NCBI GenBank assembly: GCA_023101725.1
Contig: JALJCO010007928.1
Location: 310,001 to 374,000, forward strand
Direction of reading: 5' to 3'
Source of the DNA: Atherinomorus stipes
Lineage: Eukaryota; Chordata; Actinopteri; Atheriniformes; Atherinidae
Length of the DNA stretch: 64,000 nucleotides
The translations under genes were made by a program, and so were the position numbers. How positions within the stretch are numbered: position 1 is the stretch's first letter; every line of letters starts with the position of its first letter. This document shows, piece by piece, positions 11,039 to 23,159 of this stretch. The notes beneath the pieces were generated by a model that searched no databases, had not been told where the DNA came from, and saw only the letters and a list, made by a program, of their open reading frames with translations.

Positions 11039-11218
11039 AGGTTATATGCCCGGCTCCAACAGCAGATCAACATGTGAATGGCTGGTATGTCACTGACACT
11101 CAAAGGAAATTAGGTGGCACTAAATATTATTATTGTCAATCTGACTTTGAGAAACCACAAGGCACCACTAAGGCCAAGTGCACCAGAGATGGATGGATAC
11201 CAAAACCACTTCGTATAG
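11039..11218 (+). pseudogene. Unit B exon 6, CCP domain lacking its last cysteine
   Basis: 60 codons between TTTTAG and GTAATG. Three cysteines are present (VICPA, YYCQS, AKCTR), but the fourth position reads Arg (PKPLRIG, codon CGT where TGT is expected). One disulfide of the sushi fold could not form. The frame is open. Confidence 0.75.
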
Positions 11219-12778
11219 GTAATGGAAGTTTTACATTATTTTCCTGTAGTTTTGGTTTCATTTACTAAATAAATATTGTGAAGTCTATTTAATTTGTTTC
11301 TGTTAACCACTGAAGACATTTCACACACAAGACAACTCAAAGTGCTTTACATAAAGCAGTTTATTCTGAAACTTTAAGGTGAATCCACAACAAAGGATCC
11401 ATAATAACACCATTATTTACCACATTTTTTAAATCAGAAGCCTGTTTTTGCGACTATATTGCCAAGAGTCTTCTACAGTATTTTGACCCAAAAATTACAG
11501 TGAAGCCACTTTCTGTCAAACATTAAACCAGTAAGCTGGCCTCATCTCTGGCAGTTTTTAAAGTGCTGATGACACAATTTTGACATTTTTTTGCCATGTT
11601 TTATAGACAAAAACTTTCTTCATGATGATCTTTGTAACAGACAGGCGTGCCAATCTTACTCATCACCAAACAAGCTTCAATACTCACTCACCTTTTCAAC
11701 TCAGTTTGTCTCATTCTCTCGATGCCCTCCCTTTCCCATCCCCTTTCTTTTGCTCTTTCCCCTTCTGCCTCATTCGCCTGCTCCATGAGCCCGCCTTCTT
11801 CTGCTGCCCCTTTCTTGCCCCCCCCCCTTACCACCTTCTTCTTCACTCTCTGCCTTGTCTTCTATCACCTGACCATAGTCACTATTCTTTATTTACTTAT
11901 CCTTTGTCCACCTCCTTCTTTCCTTCAGGTTCCATCTGAGGGGGGGTTCCCTAAGCAGGACTCACTACTGGGACTATACCCCCACCCTACGTCTTCCTCC
12001 GGCTCATCATCCTGTCACTCAGGTCTCATTCTTCATTGAATAAAATCATCATCCTCACTCATACTGTCATGATGTGGTCTTTGCTAGTGAAACATACTGT
12101 AAAGTGTAGATCTGTGTAACATCACGAGCTGATGTAACTCTAAAAGTTTAAGGTAAACTTTCCTTTTTATTCAACTTGGACCTTATTTCTAGGAGTTTAC
12201 ACATGCATTACTCATCTGCAAAATTTCTGCATTCATTTGAATCCTTCAGAAGATACTTCATGGAGTCGCCCCTCGGTGTACATCCAGTATAATGGCGGAG
12301 ACGGGGAAGCCTCTATTTAAGGAATTATCTGCAGCAAAACTCCTTGATTTTCGCTAATATTTTAAGTAGAATGAACGAGCGAGTACTATTGTCCTGTAAG
12401 TTCAGATTTAGCTTTCCGTTAGTTATCAGGGCGTTCTACACACTTTTCGGGGCCGCGATTTCCGAAATACAGCTGAGAAAAGCAGCTTCCTACCCAGACA
12501 ACAAAGAAACACAATTTGCAAAACTCTGAACTCAATAGAAATAAGCCTATAGACCTCCATAAACTCCTGTAAGTATCTACATATCTACACTGACAGAAGT
12601 CAATTTAAACCAGCCGGCGGCCACTTAACAGGACAGAGAAACAAAACCTAAGACGCAGCCATAAATTCTTTATGAAGAATTTGTTTCATTTTCAAAAACT
12701 TTAAAGTAAGTTATTATTTCTGTATGTTTTATTTCTTACTGACAAAACCACTCTTGTATTTATTCTCTGCATTCTCTG
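11219..12778. other. Last intron of unit B
   Basis: No CCP exon seen; the CCP19-like exon expected from units C and D is missing. A pyrimidine-rich stretch (11680-11940) followed by a sequence ending AATAAAATCATCATCC (12040) looks like the 3' end of a retroelement. 12290-12680 is unrecognised. Confidence 0.5.
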
Positions 12779-12985
12779 AACCCTGCACTGTGAATCAGTT
12801 TGACTTGGATGAAAATTATACTGAATTCCTGAGACCAAAATAGAAAAAAAAAAAAGTATGTACCACATGGTGATCACATAACATTCACTTGTAAAGATGG
12901 ATATGAACGCGTCGATGATGTACCAATGCATCAGAGGTGTAATGATGGTGAAATGCTCCCACCTACCTGCCAGAAACATCAGTAA
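12779..12985 (+). pseudogene. Unit B last CCP20-like exon, dead
   Basis: Homologous to the last exons of A, C and D (PCTVNQFDLDEN ... CNDGEMLPPTC). The acceptor TTGCAG has become TCTCTG, a TAG interrupts after LRPK, and a run of A has replaced several codons. The 3' flank still resembles those of A and C, but without a clear AATAAA. Confidence 0.8.
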
Positions 12986-13512
<527 letters not shown>

Positions 13513-14283
13513 GTTGAAACCAACGTTTTCAAACACTGTAGGAAGATGCATAGCATAGATCTTTTAAAAACAACACTCACTGTCAAAAATGAAATCAGAT
13601 TTAATTTTTAGGTCAGTTAAAACTACCAAAATTATTTCTCTTTGCTAAGTATTGCAATAATGGGAAAGAGAATATTTCAGTGAAGCTTTTATTACTTCCT
13701 TCGAGGTCAGAAGTTGATATTTTAGAATCGTTTATATTTTTCATTATGCAGTTAATGCAGCATTAAAAGTCTGTGCTCATTTCTTTTTACATGTAAAACC
13801 ATTACCTCAACTCAGTGAACTTGAGGTAGGTTAGGTGCACCACAGGGAACCAATGATCCACTAAGACCAGGGCCGCAGCTAGGAATTCTGGGCCCCTGAA
13901 AAAAAATATTGTCATGGGCCCCTCCACCCCCAGGACTGTTGCTTTTTTTTTTTTTTTTTTTTTCGCACCGGTGTTGTGTATTATGTTTTTCAGTGTTCTC
14001 GTCAGTGCCTGATGAGATGCAGGAAATTTTCTTTTTTATAAAGTGGTACTATAATTATTATGCATTAGTTGTGTAATTTCTGATTCACATGCTATAGTGT
14101 CGATAACTTATTAAAACCATGTTACTTCTGATTGCAAGAACATTCATAGTTCGTGCTGCAGTCTGTTTATTTGAGAAGAGAGCAAACGTAGCCTGAAAAT
14201 TTGAATCAATACAAGTTTCATGCCACTCCCCTCCCTCTCCATAGTGCTCATGCTCTGCCTCCAAGTCCCCCCCCCCCTCACAT
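13513..14283. other. Intergenic DNA between B and C, left part
   Basis: No gene seen. 13600-13870 is diverged unit flank shared with 1340-1470 and 4160-4260. Poly(T) at 13944-13963. Confidence 0.45.
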
Positions 14284-14367
14284 TTAAATTTGTTTGATGA
14301 TCTGAAACATTTAAGTGTGACAAACATGCAAAAAATAAGAAATCAGGAAGGGGGCAAAAACTTTTTT
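14284..14367. mobile_element. Relic of the right end of the Tc1 element
   Basis: Closely matches 6775-6860 (GATCTGAAACATTTAAGTGT ... GGGGGCAAAAACTTTTT), but without the rest of the element. Confidence 0.75.
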
Positions 14368-14489
14368 ACTGTATTTGAACTTATCTTGACTGTTTCTGCT
14401 CTTAATCCTTTTATTTTAAATTAATTTATTATGACTTTGTAATGTAATGATATGATTTTGTTTTATTTCAAGTAGGCTATGATTTTATG

Positions 14490-15472
14490 TAGGGTGAGTA
14501 TGGGTAAACTGGGAAACTTTCTGAAATTTTCCCTCAACGTATTATTTTTTTTCTTTTTTTTTTTTTTTTTTTTGTATCTCCTGTCCAGCATCATAGCAAG
14601 CAGAATGAAAATCCGATTGCTTTATTGTGTTGAATAGTTTTGCTTTACCAAGCGGAGCTTTATGAACACAAGGCTCCCCTTCATATCCTGTTTATTCATT
14701 TTATTTCTTTAATTAAACATTTGTCTATAACAGCATTCCAACAGCAGATCCCCCGCAATGCAGCCGGCCATAACCACTAGCGTGTGAAGCAGCCACTACC
14801 CCCCCTCCCCCCAGTAGCGACCGGGAGACCGGGGTAGAAAAGGACCCCCCACCCCCCGGCTCATGACTGTGTGTAAGATGTGTGTTGTTTGTAGTTAAAA
14901 CTGAGAGGCAGTGCCAAGTCATGTCGGGAGTGGGGGTCGCGTAGGCGGTATGACCACCCAACCCCCCCCCTCCCCTTCTTCCACACGCTATATGGCCCGC
15001 CTCTCAGAAGTGGTTGTGAGCTGTCGTTATTTTAGGTGTTTTGGTGTCTAATTGTGGTTAAAACTGGGGAGCAGGCTGTCTCTAGATGCGGCAAACAAAG
15101 GCACTTTGGTGCCCCCCCTCACCACCCCCACTTGACACGCGTCCTCCCCAAGACCCTACGTGTGTGTGTGTGAGTGAGGTAGAGCAGAGGGGGAGAGAGG
15201 TCTCGGGAAGTGAGACCTGGGGGGTCTGAATTCCCCTCTGGAAGATGAGCCGTTACCGGTATTAGGTACCCCTGCCTCCCGGGATCCCCCCAGGGCAGAA
15301 GGGGGCAGGCGGCAACCTAATTTATGATTATGAACCAAACATCCACATCATCCACACAGAACCTTTTTGTTTAAATCTCATGCTGCCCTATGATGAGGTC
15401 AATGGTGATTTGTTGGAACAGAAGTAAACACATGTAAAGATTAAGCTTAACTGTCCCAGTTTGCCCATACTC
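14490..15472. mobile_element. Unclassified transposon with terminal inverted repeats
   Basis: The ends read GGGTGAGTATGGGTAAACTGG and (reverse complement) GAGTATGGGCAAACTGGGAC. The interior (14740-15320) is GC-rich with C-runs and no coding potential. The matching flank of unit B (about 4695-4720) lacks it, so it inserted after the B/C duplication. I could not define a target duplication. Confidence 0.65.
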
Positions 15473-15619
15473 TTTTTTTAATGTTTCTTCTGCACCCCGG
15501 TGTAATACTTTACAGTTTTGATAAAGCACATTAAAATGTCTTCTAGATAAAATGTGTCATACAAATAAACTCACTTTACATTGTTTTACCGAACTATAAA
15601 ATTGGCAGGTTCAAAGACA

Positions 15620-15801
15620 CAGAAGCCGGTGCTTTGGGACTGTAACTGTCTGTGCAAATGTGTGTGTTTAAGGGAGGGAGGCGGGGCGTGGAGAGGCGTG
15701 TCCAGTTCTCTTGTGAGAATAAGAGATGGGACTGAGTGTAACTCAGAGGTGGAGAAATATTCCAGGGAGTTTTTTCCACAGACAGAAATCTGTGGATTTT
15801 C
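15620..15801 (+). promoter_or_regulatory. Conserved promoter/5' leader of unit C
   Basis: Closely matches 4970-5152 of unit B, including GTGCAAATGTGTGTGTTTAAG and the GGTGGAGAAATATTCC segment just before the ATG. Function is inferred from conservation. Confidence 0.4.
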
Positions 15802-15874
15802 ATGATGAGAGTTCGTCTCCATCTTTGGCTTTTTATCCTGTGGCTGAACGTGAAGGACTCTTTGCAACAAAATG
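15802..15874 (+). CDS. Unit C exon 1, signal peptide
   Basis: MMRVRLHLWLFILWLN... followed by GTATGA. 73 bases, ending in phase 1 like unit B exon 1. The double ATG is conserved. Confidence 0.8.
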
Positions 15875-18800
15875 GTATGAAATTAAGATTTCCGATTTCT
15901 GTTGTTACACTGCTGTAAGAAACAAGTAAATTACTGACTTTACAAGCAATTTATTATGATTTTATTTTTATTTATAGTTATTCATAGTCCAAGTGTATAT
16001 ATTACAGTCATTACATATGTTTGCAGTAAATGTAATTTTCCAGCAGAAATTTGTTGAACATTGTTTTGTATGAAATCATCTACTTATTTATTTATTTTTA
16101 GATCCCACATGTGAAATTGGTGTGTTGCACGCTCAACTCTTCGTAGCTGGGTTACCAGCTCAGAATCAGCCCATCACACCTGGACATAAATTACGTTTTC
16201 TCTGCAGCGATAATTTTAAACTGCAAGGCTCAAATGAAACTGAATGTTTGCAAACTGGACAGTGGAATTTCCCAGTCCCAACCTGCACTGGTATGTTCAA
16301 CAACAGTCATGTCATTTAACCTTGTTTTTAATGTGCCTTTAAATTTAGATTTTAGTTTAACAGAGAAACTCAAGCACCACACAAACAATAACTTTCTAAT
16401 CAATTAGCGTGTCTTACTTCTCCATTAAACTGTAGTAGGAGGATTACTGATTAAAACTGTCTCTACTTTTACTCTTAACCATAGTTGCTGAATTTCTTCT
16501 CATCCAGTTTAACTTTGCACAGTTGGAGAGATGCAGAGATAATGTGACTAATTTACAAAATACTTATTTCTCCCTAGAAGTAGCAACCTTGGGTTTCATG
16601 GTGCTGTGCAGCATTATCCCCTCACAGCAAGAAGATTCCCAGTTCAAATCTCAGTTGGAGCCTTTCTAAATAGAGATGACCTCTCAGGGTTCTGCAGCTT
16701 TTCTCTATTCTGCACTTGGTGGTCAGTTAATGGACAACTCTACATTTGGCATGAGTTGGCATGAGTGGGTTGGTCCTGTGATGGACTGGTGACATGTCCA
16801 CAGTGTACCCTGCCTCTCACCTGATAGCTGCTGGGATAGATTCCAGCACCTCCACATCTATGAATTGCTGAGCAAGTGCAAATGATGAATGGAGGGATAT
16901 TTCAAAAGGACGTCATTTTCTTCTTTGGCATCTTTTTTGAGAAAAAAATATTTGATATCTCCAGAATATTACTAGCAAGGCATTAATAACTCCACAAAAC
17001 ATACGACTGGTTCTGGTTTGCACGAGGAAATACAAGTTCAACATTACAGGAATGTTAGAAAAGTAAACTTTTAATTAACTCATATGTGTGATGCCTGCTT
17101 ATACAGAAGACATGTCTGTGTATCATTTCAATTCACAAATAAATTTTAATCGACACGTTTTTTCATATCTGTCTAAAGTCTCCAATAATAACCAAAAATT
17201 GTCTCTAGAGCCCCTTTTAAGACTTGCTCAGCAAAGTGGTGATAGTGCAGACTTTGTCTTTTATAGACCCTTCTTGGGTGTTGTAGTTGATCATGTGACA
17301 CGTCCGCAACGTACGTGGGTGACAGAAAGATCAACATAGAGATTTACTGGCATTTTGCCTTAATAAAAAATAAGCAGGTTTCCACGGCAGGTAATCAGCT
17401 AATTCATGTGGTGCTAAAGAGGGCTCATGTTAGCAGCTAGCAGCTACTGGCTATGACATCAATGCCGGCAGCAAGTCCAAATCGCGAGTATAAATCCAGC
17501 TTAAAGTGGCAGGGCATCAAGTTATCCAAAATGAGGCTACCCTCCTTGTACTGAAATGTCATTACTCTTCTAGTGTTCAACAAATGCATTTTACTTTATC
17601 TTGGCTGATGCTCCATGATAAATTACATTATAATCTATAAATTTTTCTAAAAAAAAAAAAAAAAGAGGTTGTTCTGACTGGTTGACCTATTTCAGTGTTT
17701 GAGAGCAGATATGTAAATCAGTTACACAATTATTCCACTTGACAGGCTTGTGGTGCTGATTTGATCAGCTAAAAACTAGCTTATTTCAGAGGTCTGTGAT
17801 ATTTAGATCATCTCAACTGTGGAAAAATTTGCCAAAAGAATTAAGAGATTCATCCAGTTTACATGTCTTTAAATAAACAATGAAATCCAGGTTGCACTAT
17901 TGAGCTCTGTATCATTTTCATGAATGTTGTTCTTACGCGTTTTATCAACTTTACAGTATGAATCACTATTTTATGACTATTTTGTACTACTTTTTTTTTC
18001 TTTTTAACTGTGATCCCAGGAAGAGTAGCGACCAATATGGTGAGAGCTAATGGGGATCCTCATAATAAATAAACAAATAAAATTCCATTTTTATATTATT
18101 AGTTCAATACATAAAGCTAGTTTTTAACTTTCTATTTTAAAAAAATATATCTGTTGGATTTGTCTTTTTTTTTTCTTTTCTTAAGATCCCACTTGTGAAG
18201 TGGGTGTGATGGACCCTCGTCTCTTTGTGTCTGGTTTGCCACTGAAAGATCAACCAATCCTACCTGGACATAAATTACAATTTCAGTGCGGTGAGGGGAG
18301 TCTGCTGAAAGGCTCAAGTGAAATTGAGTGCTTGCCAACTAGAGAGTGGAACTCCCCTTCCCAACCTGCTCTGGTATGTTGATCTACAATGGAGCAATCC
18401 TGTATTTGCAGCACTCTCCTTGTTTTGCATTACGTTTGTGGGCTTGTTGAAAATGTTGAAATAGATGTATTAATCAATTTGGGTAAAGGTGCATTCCATT
18501 ATTACAATGAACGGGAGTTTTACGTTACCTGGGACATTTCAGATTGAAGACGTGCTGAAGCTCCCTGCCGAGCTTCAGCACGTTGTATTTTTTTCATGAA
18601 ATACAACCAAACTTTGGAGCGCGTTTGCCATGACGCAAGAGCACGTAGATGTCACCGCGCAAATGCACCTGACATTCATGGAACCTATCAGAGGAATCGT
18701 TAGACAGGTAGAAGAACAATTTCATGGAATTGAACGACGGTTCTCTGTCATTCTTGTAAAGAACTGTTTTTTTTTTTTGTCGTTCAATTCCACCACTTCA

Positions 18801-21800
18801 ATTCCCATCACTATCACATAGTCCCCTTTTTTAATGTAGTACCACTTTCGTCCACATGACTGATCTTCTGAGCATGCTCAATGTCTTTTTAACATGATAT
18901 GATACAGGACTTTGTTAAGGGACAGGCTGGACTAAAAATACTCAGTCCTGATATGTTGTATCAACTCAAGCAGCTTTTGTGACCTTAACAAGTCTTTAAT
19001 TTTAACATTTTAAACTTTCTTGAGTGGGCCATGTTGAAAATGTTCAATTAGATATATCAATTCATTTGGGCGTAGGTGCATGTATTCAGTTCAACTATTC
19101 AGTTTACTTTTTTAAGTGTGTATTTGCAGAGCTCTGTACAAGCAACTTTTCTGCTAGCATTTCTGTTTGCATGTGCACCGTGGTTTTGTGTAGAAGCTCG
19201 TTTGCACGTCAGCCACCGTAGGGTTGACATTGTCGTCCCTCAAGGGAGGTGAGAGTTGCCACTTCTAGCTTCTAGCAGCCTCAATAAAGAAATTTCCAGG
19301 CAAAGAATAAATAAAAATCACCATGTTCACAGCAGCTCTAACCAAAGTCAGGAAGTTAAATAGGTTGTAAAAGCAGTCAAAATACAGAAAGTTCAGAAGC
19401 ACAGTTACTGTAGTTGTTGCATTGATGTTGTTAGAGGTATAAAAACAAACTGTTGAGTGAAACTGGAGTCTAAAGTCCAAGATTCATAGTTTTCGTCAAG
19501 ATGTAACATTAGGACAGCATAATATCTTAAACTTCATTTTCTTTGCCCTCTTTCTCATAGGAACTAAAGGTTGTTCGACTCCACCATTCCTTGAGGACGG
19601 AGATCACTTTGGAAGCCAAATTCAGTATGCGCATAATGACAGAGTTAAATACAGCTGTCAGTCCTACTACATGATGCTGGGTGGACCACACAAAATATGC
19701 CAGGATGGTGTCTGGACTGGAGAGATAAGATGTCTCAGTAAGTCACAGGAAAAACATGTAATATTGCATTCTGGGAGAAATCTGTGTTGGTGAAAGGAAT
19801 CTTTGTTCTTACTGGTTCATTTCAAATTGGTTTCATAACAGTTACATTATATTATACAACATCGGGTGTATATTAGGTGGCTTCATACTATCTGTCAAAT
19901 TATGTTTTGTATACATATTTTATAAAGTTAATCATGTTTGATGGCACTCAATAGTAGAACATACAATAAAAATCATTAGCAAAACCTTTACATTTGTAAT
20001 GTTGCTAAAATATTGAAGATCAGTGAGGACAATCAAATCTATGACAAGAAAATCATACATAATAATAGATGATGCTGAATTATGACACTGCTTCTAAGAA
20101 TACTTGAACTTTGTGTAAAAAGTCAATGGGCTTTATGCACAACTCTACTACTTCCTGATCTTAAGCCAAAGAATTAGTCCATTACTGGACAAAGTGATTA
20201 ATCCAGATGTGTCTGGCCATGGTCCTCGTGGTTGCTGAGGTCGGGCACACCTGGATTAATCAAATCATCCAATAATGAAAGACAGGAGACAAAGAAGCTG
20301 GCTTCAGTAAGGAAGTCGTGCAGTTGTGCATAAAGCCCATTAGGGCTCTGTACGCAGCTCCACTGCTTCCTGAATTTAAGGCAACTCATTTGTTTCCTGT
20401 CTATCATTACTGGATGAACTGATTAATCCAGGTGTGCCCGACCTCAATAACTGGGCATACACACCTGGATTAATCAGTTTGTCCAGTAATGAAAGACAGG
20501 AAACAAAGGAGCTACCTTAAATTCAGGAAGTAGTGGAGTCATGCATAGAGCCCATTCCAGGTTTCCAACTCCACCACACCTGATTCAGATCAACCCAACT
20601 GCTCATCAAGTTCTTTGCAAGCTGCTAACGAGCATTTCATCTGAGTCAGCTGTGTTGAAATAGGAGTATCTTGAACACCAGCAGGGCAGGGGTCCCTGAG
20701 GATAAGGATTGAGAAGCACTGCTCTAAAAGTTTAAGTAGAATAGGGATGGGCAACTCCGGCCCTCGAGGGCCGGCATCCTACAGGTATTAGGCATTTCCC
20801 TGTGGTAACACACCTTGTGACCTGTGCAGAGTTTCAGAAAAAGCTCTACACAATTGATTGAAGTCAGGTCTGCTGCAGCCAGGAAAAATCCTAATACCTG
20901 CATGATGTCGGCCCTCGAGGACTGGAGTTGCCCATCCCTGAAGTAGAATATGTTACGAAGAATTTGCTTCATTTTCCCAAATGTTCAAGTAGATTATTAT
21001 TTCTGAGTCTTACAGTATTTCTTTTCATTTGTTTATTTAAAGGGACTCGAGGCAGGAATTTAAAAAAAAAACAAACGTGCATGTCCATTTTTTTATGCTA
21101 ATGGGTGACGAAGCGCTGAATACCAAAAAGAACGTTTCCACCCACGTCTCTCTCCGTTGCCTTGAACAGGCTGTGTGCTGCATAAAGCGCTGCAATTCAG
21201 TGGCCGAATTTCCCGCGCTGCCCTGCAGATGTGACGTCAAATGACGCTGCATCCACGTCCCCAACAGTTTTGATACAGGAAGAAGACGGTCGCGGTGAAT
21301 TCAAACACTGTAAGCGATAGCTATGGATTCTTCTGCCGTCAGCAAACGATCCAGAGCAACTGAAAGACACTAAAAAGTGTAACTACGAAGAAAAAGCGTA
21401 GTAAACAACATTATAGCTTCAGCTTGTGCACGCTCCTGTGACGGCTTGGCTCATTGCTGCAGTTACAGTACCTGAAACACCAGTCGTGAGTTTCATCTCT
21501 TAAACTTGCCTCTAGTCCCTTTTAGACAAATGGGGGGGAAACAACGCATATTAATAAACATTAAAACAAATGTAAAAAATATGCTAGATTATAGTCCAAG
21601 GCTATAATCCGGGCCCCCAGGCAGGTTGATGTTACAGCTAATTTAAAAACACTTACTGTACCAGACAAAGACTCTAAACATAGATATACATAGACTATAC
21701 AAAAAGACAAGACAGGCAAGCAAAAACATATACATACTGTCACAGTATTGGTGTTATCACAATAACACTAAACTGGTAAACTGCCAAAATATCGCTGTGG

Positions 21801-22652
21801 TCCTGTCACGGTATTAAACAATGAGTCTTAAGACAAATAATAATAGTTTTCAGTCCGCTCTTGAATATGACAATAAATTATACAGTAATGACTGGTCAAA
21901 GCATTTTATATCGTCATTATTGTTATTGTGAGCCTCCCCACAATAACGCAATAAACATTGCACCATGAGGTTCAATATCATGATAATATCGACCATGAGA
22001 TGTGGATATTGTGACACCCCCAGTGCTTACATACAAAGCCAGTAACCATGTTATGGTAAAAAGTGACAGAAAACCCAGTATAATCTGTATTGACACCCTG
22101 CTACTGCACAGACCCATCATATCACATCACGTCTTTGCATTATTATTAATTCCTATTTAACTAATTTGTGTTGCACCTATCCATATTGCACTTATTTCTT
22201 TTGTTAGTGGAGTGAAAAGTATAAAATAATAGGTATGCACATGTCAAGTTTGTAAGCATTATCGTAGCATATATGCTTACAAGTTAGTGTGTTTCTAGTC
22301 ACTGTTTCAAATGTTTTCTTAATGCATAGAGATTTGTAAATTCCTTCACCGACAGGGGAATACTGTGCAGCTGAGTGTCATTTCTGTTATTCTGCTTTTC
22401 TGCATTTTTCTTAGTGACAAAAACTTTTTTTGTTTTTATTCTCTTGCAGAACCCTGCACTGTGAGTCAATTCGAGTTGGATGACAATAATATTGATTTCT
22501 TAAGACAAGAACTGACAAAACTGTATACAAAACATAATGATTACATAACATTCATTTGTAAACCTGGATTTGAACGTGCCAGTAATGTTGCAATGCGTCA
22601 GCAGTGTGTTGACGGTAAGATGCGCCTGCCCACCTGCCAGAGTCGTCAGTAA
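15802..22652 (+). CDS. Factor H-like unit C (signal peptide + four CCP), one frameshift
   Basis: Exons: 15802-15874, 16102-16290, 18186-18373, 19561-19737, 22450-22652. Restoring the base missing in exon 3 gives a 276-residue secreted protein: signal peptide, two CCPs of the same type (both start DPTCEVG/DPTCEIG), one CCP19-like and one CCP20-like domain. Factor H CCP19-20 bind C3d and host-surface glycans, so a factor H-related decoy or regulator is likely. Exon 3 is 188 bases (expected 189), with the break just before its last Cys. Because exon 3 is phase 1 at both ends, skipping it leaves an open three-CCP product. Either a functional CFHR-like gene using skipping, a recent pseudogene, or a sequence error. 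Confidence 0.7.
16102..16290 (+). CDS. Unit C exon 2, CCP domain
   Basis: 63 codons between TTTTAG and GTATGT. Cysteines in TCEIG, FLCSD, TECLQ, PTCTG; Trp in GQWNF. Intact. Confidence 0.87.
16591..16885 (+). repeat. SINE-like dispersed repeat
   Basis: Contains CAGTTCAAATCTC, similar to a polymerase III B box, then CTGGTGACATGTCCACAGTGTACCCTGCC, a core common in fish dispersed repeats. A related antisense copy is at 52690-52870. Confidence 0.5.
16886..18185. other. Intron 2 of unit C
   Basis: No exon seen. The ORF at 17088-17339 has no recognisable domain and is probably chance. The rest is unrecognised AT-rich sequence. Confidence 0.45.
18186..18373 (+). pseudogene. Unit C exon 3, CCP domain with one-base deletion
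   Basis: Starts DPTCEVGVMDPRLFVSGLP; cysteines in TCEVG, FQCGE, IECLP. After REWNSP the frame shifts (SQPALVC then TGA), while the other frame gives the expected PTCSG before donor GTATGT. Length 188 instead of 189 confirms a single missing base. Confidence 0.82.
18374..19560. other. Intron 3 of unit C with local duplication and hairpins
   Basis: A segment of about 60 bases (around 18440) recurs in diverged form around 19020 (GTTGAAAATGTT ... GGTGCAT). Between them are two hairpins: arms 18550-18563/18570-18583, perfect over 14 bases, and arms of about 14 bases near 18727-18742/18777-18791. No exon seen. Confidence 0.55.
19561..19737 (+). CDS. Unit C exon 4, CCP19-like domain
   Basis: 59 codons between CTCATAG and GTAAGT. 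Pattern GCSTPPFLEDGDHFGS ... YSCQSYYMMLGG ... KICQDGVWTGEIRCLS matches the CCP19 style of factor H (PP..DNGD, CQ..Y.LEG). Paralogue of the unit D exon at 31670. Confidence 0.85.
20126..20556. mobile_element. Two adjacent palindromic MITE copies
   Basis: Two diverged copies of about 215 bp (20126-20343 and 20340-20556), each with inverted ends of the form GGGCTTTATGCACAACTC...GTGCATAAAGCCC. Internal inverted motifs ATTAATCCAGGTGTG are shared. They explain the ORF at 20198-20407. Confidence 0.65.
20742..20940. mobile_element. hAT MITE, 199 bp, perfect 8-bp duplication
   Basis: Ends TAGGGATGGGCAACTCC and (reverse complement) CAGGGATGGGCAACTCC, flanked on both sides by AAGTAGAA (20734-20741, 20941-20948). 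No coding capacity. Confidence 0.9.
21040..21521. mobile_element. PIF/Harbinger-type MITE, TTA duplication
   Basis: Ends AAGGGACTCGAGGCAGG and (reverse complement) AAGGGACTAGAGGCAAG; TTA at 21037-21039 and 21522-21524. No transposase seen. Confidence 0.75.
21525..22449. other. Last intron of unit C, right part
   Basis: No exon seen. Ends in the TTGCAG acceptor used by the last exon. Confidence 0.5.
22450..22652 (+). CDS. Unit C last exon, CCP20-like domain
   Basis: Starts KPCTVSQFELDDNNI and ends PTCQSRQ with TAA at 22650-22652. Cysteines in PCTV, FICKP, QQCVD and PTCQ. The pattern fits factor H CCP20 (PCVIS..., CKRGY, TC.DGK, YPTC). Intact; near-identical to unit A except for A's deletion. 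Confidence 0.87.
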
Positions 22653-22740
22653 CTTCAGCTTCATTAGAATGTGCAGTTAAACATGTAAAATGATTGACAA
22701 CAGTAAAACATGATGTAATTCATTGCTGTGTGATACTTCT

Positions 22741-22746
22741 AATAAA
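22741..22746 (+). promoter_or_regulatory. Poly(A) signal of unit C
   Basis: AATAAA 89 bases after the stop codon, conserved with unit A. Confidence 0.7.
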
Positions 22747-23159
22747 AGCAAATTGCTAAATCTTTTGTCTCCAGATGTTTCATGAATTAAGTTTATTACA
22801 CAACAAATGTTACTCAATGAAAAACATGAATGTTCATTGTAGTTTTCTTGTTTCTAAAGGTGCTCCATCATAGCATATCTACAATAAAATAATGTCCAAA
22901 TATGATTTAATTCAACTGCAAATGATGAATCCTTCTTAGAAAATCATATATTAAACATTTGTAAATCAATTGTTTTCAAGATTTTGTTTTATTAAATCAC
23001 TGTTTCCATGATCTAAATTCTCTCTCATATAAAGCAGAATTGGCAAACACTATAAAAAGATAGCTACATAAACATTTTTTAAAAACTAACTGACAAAAAT
23101 TCAATCAGAACTAGACTTCTCCTGTTCTAGCTCAGGATTACCAAAATAATTCATTGTTT

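Larger units (their letters stand above)
5153..12985 (+). pseudogene. Factor H-like unit B (signal peptide + six CCP exons), degraded
   Basis: Exons: 5153-5225 (signal), 6946-7134, 9861-10043, 10388-10565, 10701-10892, 11039-11218, 12779-12985. All junctions are phase 1, as in the complement regulator (RCA/CCP) family. The product would be a secreted regulator of complement C3b. Four lesions are seen. The 10388 exon is 178 bases (not a multiple of three) and runs into TAG, with a GC instead of GT donor. The 11039 exon has Arg in place of its last Cys. The last exon lacks the acceptor AG. The last exon also has an in-frame TAG before an A-run. No CCP19-like exon is found. A Tc1 element sits in intron 1. 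Either a pseudogene or a truncated gene using only the first exons. Confidence 0.75.

Noticed and set aside
15726..15929. 67-residue ORF over the unit C signal exon
   Set aside because: Same shadow as in unit B; the real frame starts at 15802.
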